Below the pieces are notes generated by a model. That model saw only the letters and a program-made list of their open reading frames with translations. It ran no database searches and was not told the origin of the DNA. Below, piece by piece: positions 1-6,969 of a DNA stretch of 18,815 bases; the stretch's first letter is position 1, and each line of letters opens with the position of its first letter. Position numbers and translations under genes: made by a program. Source of the DNA: JBBRWO01 sp964388455. GTDB lineage: Bacteria; Actinomycetota; Coriobacteriia; Anaerosomatales; JAAXUF01. Where the stretch lies: the NCBI GenBank assembly GCA_964388455.1, contig CAYMAN010000034.1, positions 1 through 18,815 of the forward strand, read 5' to 3'.

Positions 1-932
1 AGGAGAAGTTCGCGCACTACAACCTCGAGCTCGAAGAGGTGCTCATCGGCACGCCGCGTTCGCCGGCCGGGGATGACCGTATCGAGCAGATCCTCACGCA
101 GCTCCGCGATCGTCAGATTGCCGTGGAGAAGCTGGAGACCTTCGAGAAGCAGAAGATCGCAGCCGACAAAGAGCGCGAGCTCAAGGAAGCAACGGCCGTT
201 GCCGAGCAGCAGACGATGCTCACGCAGTCAGAGATCAACATCAAGGTCCAGGAGAACTCAGGTCGCGCTGAGCTCCAGCGCGCGACTCAAGACGCCGAGC
301 GGGTGAAGACGCTTGCCGGCGCCGATGCAGAACGCGTGAAACTGCTTGCCGGTGGTGACGCCCAGAAGGTCAAGCTCATGGCCGAGGCTGACGCTCAGAA
401 GGTCAAGGTCATGGCCGACGCAGACGCCCAGCGCGTGAAGCTGGTCGGGGAAGCCGATGCTTACCGAGTCAAGATGATCGCCGAGGCCGACGCCGAGAAG
501 GAAGCGCGCGTCGGCATCGGTCGAGCCATCGCCATCGACGAGCAGGTACGTGCGTACGGAGGCCCGCAGCTGCAGCTGATCCAGGAGGTCATGAACCGCC
601 TTTCACTGGCTGTCGAGACCGCGAAGATTCCGATAGTGCCGTCGACCTACGTCCAGATGGGCGGAGATGGTGACGGCGACGGGAGCAACGGCGGCGGCGC
701 CAACGCCTTCAACCTCCTCATGACGCTTCTGTCCACCGAGAAGTTGCAGGCAACCGGCGTGTCCGAGGCCGATCCCGAGCAGACCGAGGCCGTGCGTGCA
801 ATCAAGACTGCCATCCGCGAGCAGATGGCGGCAGAGCGGACGCATACCGCCTCAGTGTCCACCGCACCGAAGAAGGTCGCTGCCAAGGCTGACGTATCGG
901 ATTCAGCGCAGGAGGAGAAGCCGGTCAGTTAG
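1..932 (+). CDS. SPFH/band-7 (flotillin-like) membrane scaffold protein, 5' truncated
   Basis: The reading frame is open from base 3, so the N-terminus, including any membrane anchor and most of the SPFH domain, lies outside the window. The GTG at base 39 is probably an internal valine. What remains starts with the end of an SPFH domain (EKFAHYNLELEEV, then IGTPRSPAGDDRIEQILTQL). A long charged Ala/Glu/Lys helix follows, containing seven 11-residue repeats (residues 83-159 counted from base 39). Next come a globular-looking stretch with PQLQLIQEVMNRL and IPIVPSTYVQMGG, a Gly/Asp/Asn-rich linker (about 208-222) and a charged tail ending EEKPVS. SPFH proteins oligomerise at membranes and organise microdomains or regulate proteases; the partner here is unknown. 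The repeat region and the loss of the N-terminus prevent a finer family assignment. A hairpin follows the stop codon. Confidence 0.8.
   Translation, partial: EKFAHYNLELEEVLIGTPRSPAGDDRIEQILTQLRDRQIAVEKLETFEKQKIAADKERELKEATAVAEQQTMLTQSEINIKVQENSGRAELQRATQDAERVKTLAGADAERVKLLAGGDAQKVKLMAEADAQKVKVMADADAQRVKLVGEADAYRVKMIAEADAEKEARVGIGRAIAIDEQVRAYGGPQLQLIQEVMNRLSLAVETAKIPIVPSTYVQMGGDGDGDGSNGGGANAFNLLMTLLSTEKLQATGVSEADPEQTEAVRAIKTAIREQMAAERTHTASVSTAPKKVAAKADVSDSAQEEKPVS
285..515 (+). repeat. Seven in-frame 33-bp units encoding 11-residue coiled-coil repeats
   Basis: Counted from base 39, residues 83-159 fall into seven consecutive 11-residue units: TQDAERVKTLA, GADAERVKLLA, GGDAQKVKLMA, EADAQKVKVMA, DADAQRVKLVG, EADAYRVKMIA and EADAEKEARVG. 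The consensus is xADAxxVKxxA. An 11-residue period with hydrophobic V, L/M/I and A positions is the hendecad pattern of right-handed or straight coiled coils. The DNA units are similar but not identical, so selection on protein is likelier than a very recent expansion. Confidence 0.85.
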
Positions 933-962
933 GCAAACCGAGTCGCCATTTACACGTTTCAG

Positions 963-1000
963 CGTCGGGACCTCGCACCGAGCGGGGTCCCGACGTATTC
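963..1000 (+). terminator. Probable terminator after the SPFH gene
   Basis: CGTCGGGACC (963-972) and GGTCCCGACG (986-995) form a perfect 10-bp stem with a 13-nt loop, 30 nt downstream of the SPFH stop codon. The stem is followed by TATTCT, only a weak T tract. It separates the SPFH gene from the recombinase promoter just downstream. Confidence 0.6.
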
Positions 1001-1020
1001 TCGTCGGTGGACGACGCGCC

Positions 1021-1034
1021 TATACTGCTGCACG
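1021..1034 (+). promoter_or_regulatory. Extended -10-like TATACT placed for a leaderless xerD transcript
   Basis: TATACT (1021-1026) is followed by 7 nt and then the GTG at 1034, the spacing at which transcription would begin on the start codon itself. No Shine-Dalgarno sequence precedes either candidate GTG (1007 or 1034). No convincing -35 is visible; the best-placed hexamer is TTCTCG at 998-1003. Leaderless genes with this architecture are common in actinobacteria. Confidence 0.5.
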
Positions 1035-1939
1035 TGGACACTTACATCGCCGAGTATCTCGGCTATCTCTCAGTCGAACGCGGGGCGTCCCCGCATACGA
1101 TCACGGCGTACCGCCGCGATCTAACCGAGTACTCCGCGTTCCTCGCCTTGAGGGGAATCACCTCGCCGGGGGCTATCAGCCGGGAGGACGTGACCGCGTT
1201 CATCGGTTCACTCCGCGCCAAGGGGCTTGCGCCTAGCACGGTCGAGCGAAAGGTCGCTGCACTCAGGGGACTACACAAGTTCCTCGTCCGAGAGAGCATC
1301 ACCGAGAACCATCCGACATCCGGACTGCCGCTACCGAAGGTTCCGCTACAGCTTCCCGACGTTGTGTCGGTCGACGACGTCGACAGACTTCTGTCACAGC
1401 CGTTCCCTGACGGACCGGTCGGGCTGCGAGACCGGGCTGCGCTCGAGCTCCTGTACGGCTGCGGTCTTCGCGCAAGCGAACTCACGGGGCTCGACGTCAC
1501 GGATCTCAATCTCGCCGACGGGTTCATTCGTGTGTTCGGCAAGGGCAGCAAGGAACGAGTCGTCCCGGTCGGCGGTATGGCTCAGCATGCACTCACGGCG
1601 TATCTGGAGCATGGCAGAGGGTTCCTCAGGCCGACGCGTTCATTGAAGGGAGCGAGCGAGTCGGCCGTGCTGCTGAGTACCCGCGGCAACAGGCTGACCC
1701 GGCAAGCAGTGTTCCTCGTCGTACGCTCCTACGGCGCCCGCGTCGGACTCGAGATACACCCCCACACGCTGCGACACTCTTTTGCAACGCACATGTTGGA
1801 GGGCGGTGCGGACCTGCGATCCTTGCAGGAGATGCTCGGACACGCAGATATTTCCACAACACAAGTCTATACACATGTAGACAGGAGCCATATTCGGGAA
1901 GAATACTTAACGACACACCCTCGTGCGCGGGTCCGATGA
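1034..1939 (+). CDS. xerD: Tyrosine recombinase XerD/XerC (chromosome dimer resolution)
   Basis: A 301-aa protein of normal Xer length. The N-terminal SAM-like DNA-binding domain (about residues 1-85, with SPHTITAYRRDL) is followed by the catalytic domain. All tyrosine-recombinase residues are visible (numbering from 1034): R146 in GLRASEL, K170 in GKGSKERVVP, H244 and R247 in HPHTLRHSFATH, H270 in LGHADISTTQ and nucleophile Y279 in QVYTHV. It ends in the usual HPRA tail. Xer proteins resolve chromosome dimers at dif, usually as XerC/XerD pairs or as one protein. I favour XerD from GKGSKERVVPVG and the tail, but XerC is not excluded. GTG 1034 is preferred over in-frame GTG 1007 because TATACT lies 7 nt upstream of it and would fall inside the longer ORF. 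No dif site was recognised nearby. Confidence 0.88.
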   Translation: MDTYIAEYLGYLSVERGASPHTITAYRRDLTEYSAFLALRGITSPGAISREDVTAFIGSLRAKGLAPSTVERKVAALRGLHKFLVRESITENHPTSGLPLPKVPLQLPDVVSVDDVDRLLSQPFPDGPVGLRDRAALELLYGCGLRASELTGLDVTDLNLADGFIRVFGKGSKERVVPVGGMAQHALTAYLEHGRGFLRPTRSLKGASESAVLLSTRGNRLTRQAVFLVVRSYGARVGLEIHPHTLRHSFATHMLEGGADLRSLQEMLGHADISTTQVYTHVDRSHIREEYLTTHPRARVR

Positions 1940-1967
1940 TTCCTCCTGCGCGGACTATCGAGGGAAA

Positions 1968-1997
1968 GCCGCAAGGAGCGGCGCCAGCCTGTTCTTT
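1968..1997 (+). terminator. Weak terminator candidate after xerD
   Basis: GCCGC (1968-1972) and GCGGC (1978-1982) pair around AAGGA. A loosely T-rich TGTTCTTT follows about 8 nt later. The stem is short and the T tract is displaced, so this is a tentative call. Confidence 0.3.
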
Positions 1998-2049
1998 AGA
2001 CTAGACTGAATAGGATGGTTCGTTCCCTGTATAGAGGAGGGAGATCTCT
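1989..2049 (+). promoter_or_regulatory. Probable promoter and ribosome binding region of the BMP transporter operon
   Basis: This is the most AT-rich part of the intergenic gap. The -10 candidates are TAGGAT (2011-2016, with a poor CTGTTC -35 at 1989-1994) and two overlapping TAGACT copies (1997-2002, 2002-2007). A strong Shine-Dalgarno GAGGAGGGAG (2034-2043) precedes GTG 2050. TCCCT (2024-2028) can pair with AGGGA (2038-2042), and GAGATCTC (2041-2048) is a palindrome, so the SD may be partly folded. The exact promoter is uncertain. Confidence 0.35.
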
Positions 2050-3117
2050 GTGAGATCGAAGTGGGTTAAGTACGTAGGTGCAGTGCTCGCAGTGGGAATG
2101 TTCGCAGCTCTTGCAACAGGTTGCACCAAGGCCGCCGAGCCGGAGGCCCCGGTAAGCGAAGCGCCGAAGACCGACATCAAGGCCGCAATGGTCACCGACG
2201 TCGGTGGGTTGGGCGACAAGTCGTTCAACGACCTCTCGAATGAGGGCCTGAAGCGTGCACAGAAGGAGCTCGGTACTGAGATCAAGGTTCTCGAGTCCAA
2301 GGAGCCGACCGACTACGAGAGCAACCTGAACCAGCTGGCAACCGCTGGGTTCAGCCCGATCTTCGCAGTCGGGTTCCTGATGACCGATACGGTCACGAAG
2401 GTCTCCCCGCAGTTCGCTGACGTCACCTTCGGCGGAATCGATATCTTCTTCGAGAAGCCAGGTGCCAACGTAATCGGACTGAACTTCAAGGAGCAGGAAG
2501 CTGGCTTCCTCGCTGGCGTCGTCGCCGGCAAGCTGACCACCATGAAGGATGTCGATCCGCGCATCAACGACAAGAAGGTCGTTGGTTTTGTGGGCGGCAT
2601 GGAGATCCCGCCGGTCCAGAAGTTCGAGGCTGGGTTCGTGCAGGGCGTCAAGTCCGTCGATCCGACGGTCGAGGTCAAGAGCATCTACACCGGTACCTTC
2701 ACAGATGCCCAGAAGGGCATCGAGGCCGGCAAGAGCCTCATCGAGGGTGGCGCGGACATCATCTTCGCCGCTGCAGGCTCGACGGGTAACGGCTCGGCCA
2801 AGGCGTGCCAGGACAACAAGGCGCTGTTCATCGGCGTCGATGCTGACCAGTACAACACCATCCCCGGCATCGGCGACACGATCCTGACGTCGGCCATCAA
2901 GCGCGTCGACAACGCCGTGTTCCTGACGGTCAAGGAAGCCGTTGACGGCACGTTCAAGGGTGCGCAGAACAAGGTATTCGGTCTCGCCGAGGACGGCGTG
3001 GGTCTTGCGCCGTATCACGACTGGGACGCAACGATGCCGGCCGAGGTCAAGGCCGCCGTGGACAAGGCGACCGCTGACATCAAGGCTGGAACCGTAGTGG
3101 TCGCAGAGACCAAGTAG
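2050..3117 (+). CDS. BMP-family substrate-binding lipoprotein of a nucleoside-type ABC importer
   Basis: A 355-aa extracytoplasmic binding protein resembling PnrA/TmpC and BmpA-type proteins. Residues 1-24 are a lipoprotein signal: basic MRSKWVK, hydrophobic core and lipobox LATGC, with lipidated Cys25. A short Ala/Pro/Glu linker follows. Family motifs include MVTDVGGLGDKSFND (about 47-61), FKEQEAGFLAG (147-157), VGGMEIPPVQKFEAGF (181-196), GSTGNG (243-248) and GVDADQY (262-268). Characterised relatives bind purine and other nucleosides, but the specific ligand cannot be read here. GTG 2050 is chosen because a strong SD stands just upstream and the signal peptide begins there. It is first in a four-gene import operon and is separated from the ATPase gene by a stem-loop, which fits the need for excess binding protein. 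Confidence 0.92.
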   Translation: MRSKWVKYVGAVLAVGMFAALATGCTKAAEPEAPVSEAPKTDIKAAMVTDVGGLGDKSFNDLSNEGLKRAQKELGTEIKVLESKEPTDYESNLNQLATAGFSPIFAVGFLMTDTVTKVSPQFADVTFGGIDIFFEKPGANVIGLNFKEQEAGFLAGVVAGKLTTMKDVDPRINDKKVVGFVGGMEIPPVQKFEAGFVQGVKSVDPTVEVKSIYTGTFTDAQKGIEAGKSLIEGGADIIFAAAGSTGNGSAKACQDNKALFIGVDADQYNTIPGIGDTILTSAIKRVDNAVFLTVKEAVDGTFKGAQNKVFGLAEDGVGLAPYHDWDATMPAEVKAAVDKATADIKAGTVVVAETK

Positions 3118-3136
3118 TTCATCGTTCGATTGGATG

Positions 3137-3183
3137 CGTCGGCCGCCTCGGCGAGTGGTACCCACCCGCGGGGGCGGCCGACG
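3137..3183 (+). terminator. Intercistronic stem-loop (partial terminator or mRNA stabiliser)
   Basis: CGTCGGCCGCC (3137-3147) and GGCGGCCGACG (3173-3183) form a perfect 11-bp GC-rich stem around a 25-nt loop that contains a smaller GTGG/CCAC pairing. The T tract after it (ATTGTAT) is weak. It lies between the binding-protein gene and the ATPase gene within one operon. The likely role is read-through attenuation or protection of the upstream message from 3' decay. Confidence 0.6.
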
Positions 3184-3204
3184 ATTGTATCGACAGGAGT
3201 AGCG

Positions 3205-4806
3205 ATGGTAGCGGAGCCGCGCGCTGATCAAGATGTCCTACCCAAGTCGTCCGGCAAACGCTCCATCCTCGAATTGCGGCACGTCACCAAACGCTTTCCC
3301 GGCGTTCTGGCGAACGATGACGTGTCCGTGCAGGTTGCTTCGGGCGAGGTCCTCGCGTTACTGGGCGAGAACGGCGCCGGCAAGTCCACGCTTATGAACG
3401 TCGCCTACGGCCTGCTCGCCGCTGATGCGGGCGAGATCGTCGTAGAGGGCGAAGTGGTGCAGATTCGAATGCCTCGAGACGCGATCGCGCTGCGTATCGG
3501 CATGGTGCACCAGCACTTCATGCTTGTGGAACCGCTCACCGTCACCGAGAACATCGTGCTGGGCATGGAGCCCTCCGGGTTTCTCGGCAAGATCGATCGG
3601 GGAGCGGCGCGCGATAAGGTCGTCGAGATAGCCAAACGCTACGGTCTGAGGGTCGACCCTGATGCCCGCGTGGGCGACCTCTCAGTCGGTATGCAGCAGC
3701 GCGTGGAGATTCTCAAAGCGCTGTATCGCGACGCGCGCATCCTGATTCTGGACGAGCCGACAGCGGTGCTGACGCCTCAGGAGGTGGCCGAGCTCTTCCA
3801 GATAGTGCGCGGCCTGGTCAGGGAGGGCTTGGCGGTGGTCATCATCACCCACAAGCTCGACGAGGTGCTGGCGTTCGCCGATAAGATCGTGGTTATGCGC
3901 GGGGGAGCGGTGGTCGGCGAGACCACACCGACCGAGTCCACCGAGCAGAGTCTCGCGCGCATGATGGTCGGCCGCGATGTGGTATTGCGAGTGGAGAAGT
4001 CGCCCGTGCATGCGGGGGACGTCGTTCTCTCGGTTCGTGACCTCAACGTCCGGGACGACCGGAAGCTCGAAGCACTCAAAGGAGTCTCACTCGACGTTCG
4101 CGCCGGCGAGATCGTAGGCATCGCCGGGGTCGATGGTAACGGTCAGGGCGAGCTGATCGAGGCGATTGTGGGCTTGCGACGACCTACTTCCGGAACGGTC
4201 ATGATGCGCGGCAAAGACATCACGCACGCGTCGCCTGACGATACTATCGCGTCTGGCGTCTCGCACGTGCCGGCAGATCGTCATCGCCGAGGACTCGTTC
4301 TGGACTTCGACTTGGTCGAGAATCTGGCCCTCGGCGACCATAGGCGGCCGCCCATCGGGAATCACGGAGTGCTTGACCGTGCGGCTATGCAAAGCATGGC
4401 GTTGGAGCGCATCTCGGAGTACGACGTGCGGACCCCCAATGAGCACGTCGCGGCGGCGAACCTGTCCGGTGGAAACCAGCAGAAGCTCGTACTCGCCCGT
4501 GAGCTCGGGCGCGACCCCGAGTTCCTCATCGCGGCTCAGCCGACTCGCGGTTTGGATGTGGGGGCGATCGAGTTCGTCCACCGCAGGATTCTGGCGGAGC
4601 GTGACTCCGGAAAGGGCGTTCTGCTCGTCAGCATGGAGTTGGAGGAGATTCAGTCGCTTTCTGACCGAATCCTCGTGATATACGAAGGCAAGATCGTCGC
4701 TGAGTTCGAAGGGGGAACGGTGGACGAGGAGGAACTCGGCATCTACATGACGGGCGGCTCGAAGAAGGTACCCGCCGCACCGATTGGCGGTGGAGCCGAT
4801 GTCTGA
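3205..4806 (+). CDS. Nucleoside-type ABC transporter ATPase with two fused NBDs
   Basis: A 533-aa RbsA/NupO-like subunit with two nucleotide-binding domains. NBD1 (about 20-255) is intact: Walker A GENGAGKST (54-62), signature LSVGMQQR (159-166), Walker B ILILDEP (179-185) and H-loop ITHK with H216. NBD2 (about 273-515) is degenerate: GVDGNGQGE (308-316) replaces Walker A and lacks its GK[ST]. The signature LSGGNQQ (420-426) is kept, Walker B reads LIAAQP with Q445 for the catalytic Glu, and the switch His is replaced in LLVSMELEE. AAQPTRGLDVGAIEFVH is typical of ATPases paired with BMP proteins. ATG 3205 is chosen over the longer ORF from 3130 because AGGAG (3195-3199) lies 5 nt upstream and the extra N-terminus would overlap the intergenic hairpin. 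The 3' end overlaps the permease gene by 8 nt. Confidence 0.93.
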   Translation: MVAEPRADQDVLPKSSGKRSILELRHVTKRFPGVLANDDVSVQVASGEVLALLGENGAGKSTLMNVAYGLLAADAGEIVVEGEVVQIRMPRDAIALRIGMVHQHFMLVEPLTVTENIVLGMEPSGFLGKIDRGAARDKVVEIAKRYGLRVDPDARVGDLSVGMQQRVEILKALYRDARILILDEPTAVLTPQEVAELFQIVRGLVREGLAVVIITHKLDEVLAFADKIVVMRGGAVVGETTPTESTEQSLARMMVGRDVVLRVEKSPVHAGDVVLSVRDLNVRDDRKLEALKGVSLDVRAGEIVGIAGVDGNGQGELIEAIVGLRRPTSGTVMMRGKDITHASPDDTIASGVSHVPADRHRRGLVLDFDLVENLALGDHRRPPIGNHGVLDRAAMQSMALERISEYDVRTPNEHVAAANLSGGNQQKLVLARELGRDPEFLIAAQPTRGLDVGAIEFVHRRILAERDSGKGVLLVSMELEEIQSLSDRILVIYEGKIVAEFEGGTVDEEELGIYMTGGSKKVPAAPIGGGADV

Positions 4807-5926
4807 GGTCAAGAAGGGCACACCTGCCGAGGGCCTCGATGCCGAGCGACGGTTCGCGCTCGAACAGCAGCGGGTTCAGCGCGCCATCACGATCGCAACG
4901 CCGTTCATATCGGTCGTCATCGCGATGCTTGTGGGATCGCTGGTCATCCTGATTTCAGGACACAGTCCCGCCGAGGCATACTCGGCGATGATCGGCGGGG
5001 CGTTTGGGGGGTGGCGTCAGCTCGGTGAGACGCTGCTTCGTGCAACGCCCCTGATCTTCACCGGTCTTGCTGTCTCATACGGCTTCCGTGCCGGACTCTT
5101 CAACATCGGTGCCGAGGGACAGTTGTTTCTGGGTGGTCTTGCAGCTGCATTCGTGGGCCTTCAGGTGGGCGGTCTGCCGCCGCTGATCTCGCTCCCGATC
5201 ATCATCTTCGCGGCATTCTTGGCGGGTGCTGCGTGGGCGTTCATTCCGGCACTGATGAAAGCCAAGATCGGCGCTCACGAGGTCATCACCACGATGATGT
5301 TTTCCTACATCGGCAAGTACTTTGTCTCGTATCTCATCACGGGTCCACTGAGGGCCGAGGGCAGCATCCCTCAGACCACTGAGCTGCCGATCGTAAGCCA
5401 GCTCCCGCGCATCTCGGACGTTCTGCCGTTCGTGGGCCAGAACCGCGCTCACATAGGTATCGTTCTTGGAATCATCGCGGCGCTGGTTGTCTGGTGGGTC
5501 CTCAAGTACACGGTCATGGGTTATGAGGCCCGTGCGGTAGGGTTCAATCCCGCAGCAGCCGAGACGGCAGGTATCTCGGTCGCCTCGACGACGATCAAAT
5601 CGCTCTGCATCTCGGGCGGTCTCGCCGGGCTTGCGGGAGCGGTCGAGGTCATGGGCGTCCACTATCGCCTGTTCGACCAGTTCTCGTCCGGGTTCGGGTT
5701 CACGGGAATCGCCGTCGCCCTTCTGGCGAAGAACAACCCGTTCGGCGTAATCCTGGCGGCGATTCTGTTCGGGTCGCTGTCGGCCGGCGCGGGCACCATG
5801 CAACTTGAGGCGGGTGTTTCCCAGAAGGTCATCACCATCATCCAGGGAACCATCATCTTCCTCGTGGGAGCCGAGATGATCGTGACGTGGGCCGTTGCCC
5901 GCGTTCGTGCACGGAAGGGGGTCTGA
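4799..5926 (+). CDS. ABC importer permease, BPD_transp_2 family (NupP/YufP-like)
   Basis: A 375-aa polytopic membrane protein that would form half of the transport channel. A charged cytoplasmic N-terminus (about 1-29) precedes the first membrane segment (about 30-53). The family motif RAGLFNIGAEGQLFLGG is at about 97-113. EVITTMM (161-167) probably lies in a cytoplasmic coupling loop. Further hydrophobic segments run to the C-terminal RVRARKGV. ATG 4799 overlaps the ATPase stop in ATGTCTGA, a coupling arrangement. A GTG five codons upstream (4784) is also possible but has no better ribosome site. The next permease gene starts one base after the stop. Assignment as a nucleoside permease rests on the BMP protein and the second permease beside it; the sugar branch of the same superfamily is the main alternative. 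Confidence 0.9.
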   Translation: MSEVKKGTPAEGLDAERRFALEQQRVQRAITIATPFISVVIAMLVGSLVILISGHSPAEAYSAMIGGAFGGWRQLGETLLRATPLIFTGLAVSYGFRAGLFNIGAEGQLFLGGLAAAFVGLQVGGLPPLISLPIIIFAAFLAGAAWAFIPALMKAKIGAHEVITTMMFSYIGKYFVSYLITGPLRAEGSIPQTTELPIVSQLPRISDVLPFVGQNRAHIGIVLGIIAALVVWWVLKYTVMGYEARAVGFNPAAAETAGISVASTTIKSLCISGGLAGLAGAVEVMGVHYRLFDQFSSGFGFTGIAVALLAKNNPFGVILAAILFGSLSAGAGTMQLEAGVSQKVITIIQGTIIFLVGAEMIVTWAVARVRARKGV

Positions 5927-5927
5927 C

Positions 5928-6872
5928 ATGCTTGCTGAGATTGTGACTCCTGAGCTTTTCGCATCGGCGGTCCGGCTCGCGACTCCCATCGCGCTGGCTG
6001 CGGTCGGCGCAGCGATCTGCGAGCGCTCCGGCGTGACCAACATCGCGATGGAAGGGCTCATGCTCGTGTCGGCGTTTGCCGGTGTCGCTGTGACGCTCGT
6101 CTTCGGCAACATATGGGTGGGCGTGTTCGCCGCAGTTGTAGCCTCGGTGGTGTTCGCCTCACTGCACGCTTGGTCATCCATCAACCTTCGCTCGGACCAG
6201 ATCATCTCCGCCACGGCGGTCAATATCCTTGCGCTGGGCATCACAGGGTTTCTCATGGAGACCGTTTTCGGTCACCCGGGCACGACGGATCCGGTACGGA
6301 CCATTCCGCCGATATACACCGTGCCCGCCGATGCTGGTCCGGTTTGGACGTGGATCGGCACCGTCTTCTTCGGCTACACGCCGCTCGTGTACGTCGGCAT
6401 GTTCTCGGCCGTGTTTCTGACCTGGGCGTTGTATCGCACTCGGTGGGGGCTTCGCCTGCGTGCACTCGGCGAGCATCCGCGTGCCGCCGATACTGTCGGA
6501 GTCAACGTGCTCAGGGGCCGCTGGGTCGCCGTGTTGATCTCCGGGGCGATGGCCGGCCTTGCTGGTGCGAACCTTACCCTTGAGCAGGTCGGATCCTTCA
6601 CCGAGAACATGACCAACGGCCGAGGTTTCATCGCTCTGGCCGCCAATATCTTCGGCCGATGGACACCGGGCGGCGCATATCTCGCGTCGCTGTTGTTTGG
6701 GTTCGCCGATGCGCTGCAGCTCAAGCTGCAGCTGTTCAGCGACACGATCAACATTCCGTCCCAGTTCTTCCTGATGCTTCCCTACGTCCTCACCGTCATA
6801 GTGCTTGCCGGAGTGGTCGGCAAAGCGGTCGCACCAGCCGCTGTGGGCAAGCCGTACAAGGAAAAGGGCTAG
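5928..6872 (+). CDS. ABC importer permease, BPD_transp_2 family (NupQ/YufQ-like)
   Basis: A 314-aa second permease, expected to pair with the preceding one. The family motif appears as ERSGVTNIAMEGLML (32-46), the counterpart of FNIGAEGQL in its partner. LRSDQIISATAVNILA (87-102) matches the coupling-loop region. Hydrophobic segments continue through LISGAMAGLAGANLTL and end before the basic tail GKPYKEKG. ATG 5928 is chosen because GGAAGGGGG (5912-5920 area) stands about 6 nt upstream; the ORF could extend to 5895 inside the first permease but without a ribosome site. It is last in the operon and is followed by a strong hairpin. Confidence 0.9.
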   Translation: MLAEIVTPELFASAVRLATPIALAAVGAAICERSGVTNIAMEGLMLVSAFAGVAVTLVFGNIWVGVFAAVVASVVFASLHAWSSINLRSDQIISATAVNILALGITGFLMETVFGHPGTTDPVRTIPPIYTVPADAGPVWTWIGTVFFGYTPLVYVGMFSAVFLTWALYRTRWGLRLRALGEHPRAADTVGVNVLRGRWVAVLISGAMAGLAGANLTLEQVGSFTENMTNGRGFIALAANIFGRWTPGGAYLASLLFGFADALQLKLQLFSDTINIPSQFFLMLPYVLTVIVLAGVVGKAVAPAAVGKPYKEKG

Positions 6873-6898
6873 CGCTCTACGCAACGTAGCTGCATACG

Positions 6899-6928
6899 AG
6901 AGGGCGCCGAGAACACTCGGCGCCCTCT
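6899..6928. terminator. Strong bidirectional hairpin between convergent genes
   Basis: AGAGGGCGCCGAG (6899-6911) and CTCGGCGCCCTCT (6916-6928) form a perfect 13-bp stem with an AACA loop. It lies 26 nt after the permease stop and 41 nt beyond the stop of the convergent DUF4349 gene. There is no T tract on either strand, as is common for actinobacterial terminators. It can serve both transcripts. Confidence 0.8.
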
Positions 6929-6969
6929 GTGCGTTGTGGCCGTGCACTGATGCGGTCAGCGCGCGGCGG

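Noticed and set aside
285..515. CRISPR-like or DNA-level tandem array
   Set aside because: Units are in frame, diverged and without spacers; this is a coding repeat, not a CRISPR array.
1996..3231. 411-codon minus-strand ORF opposite the BMP lipoprotein gene
   Set aside because: It mirrors the codon bias of a clearly coding plus-strand gene, has no recognisable domain, and is Arg/Asp/Leu-rich as GC-rich shadows are.
4087..4821. 244-codon minus-strand ORF opposite the ATPase gene
   Set aside because: No motif or ribosome site; the plus strand encodes a complete NBD2 here.
5075..6256. 393-codon minus-strand ORF opposite the two permease genes
   Set aside because: Composition is typical of an antisense shadow and both permeases show strong family motifs on the plus strand.
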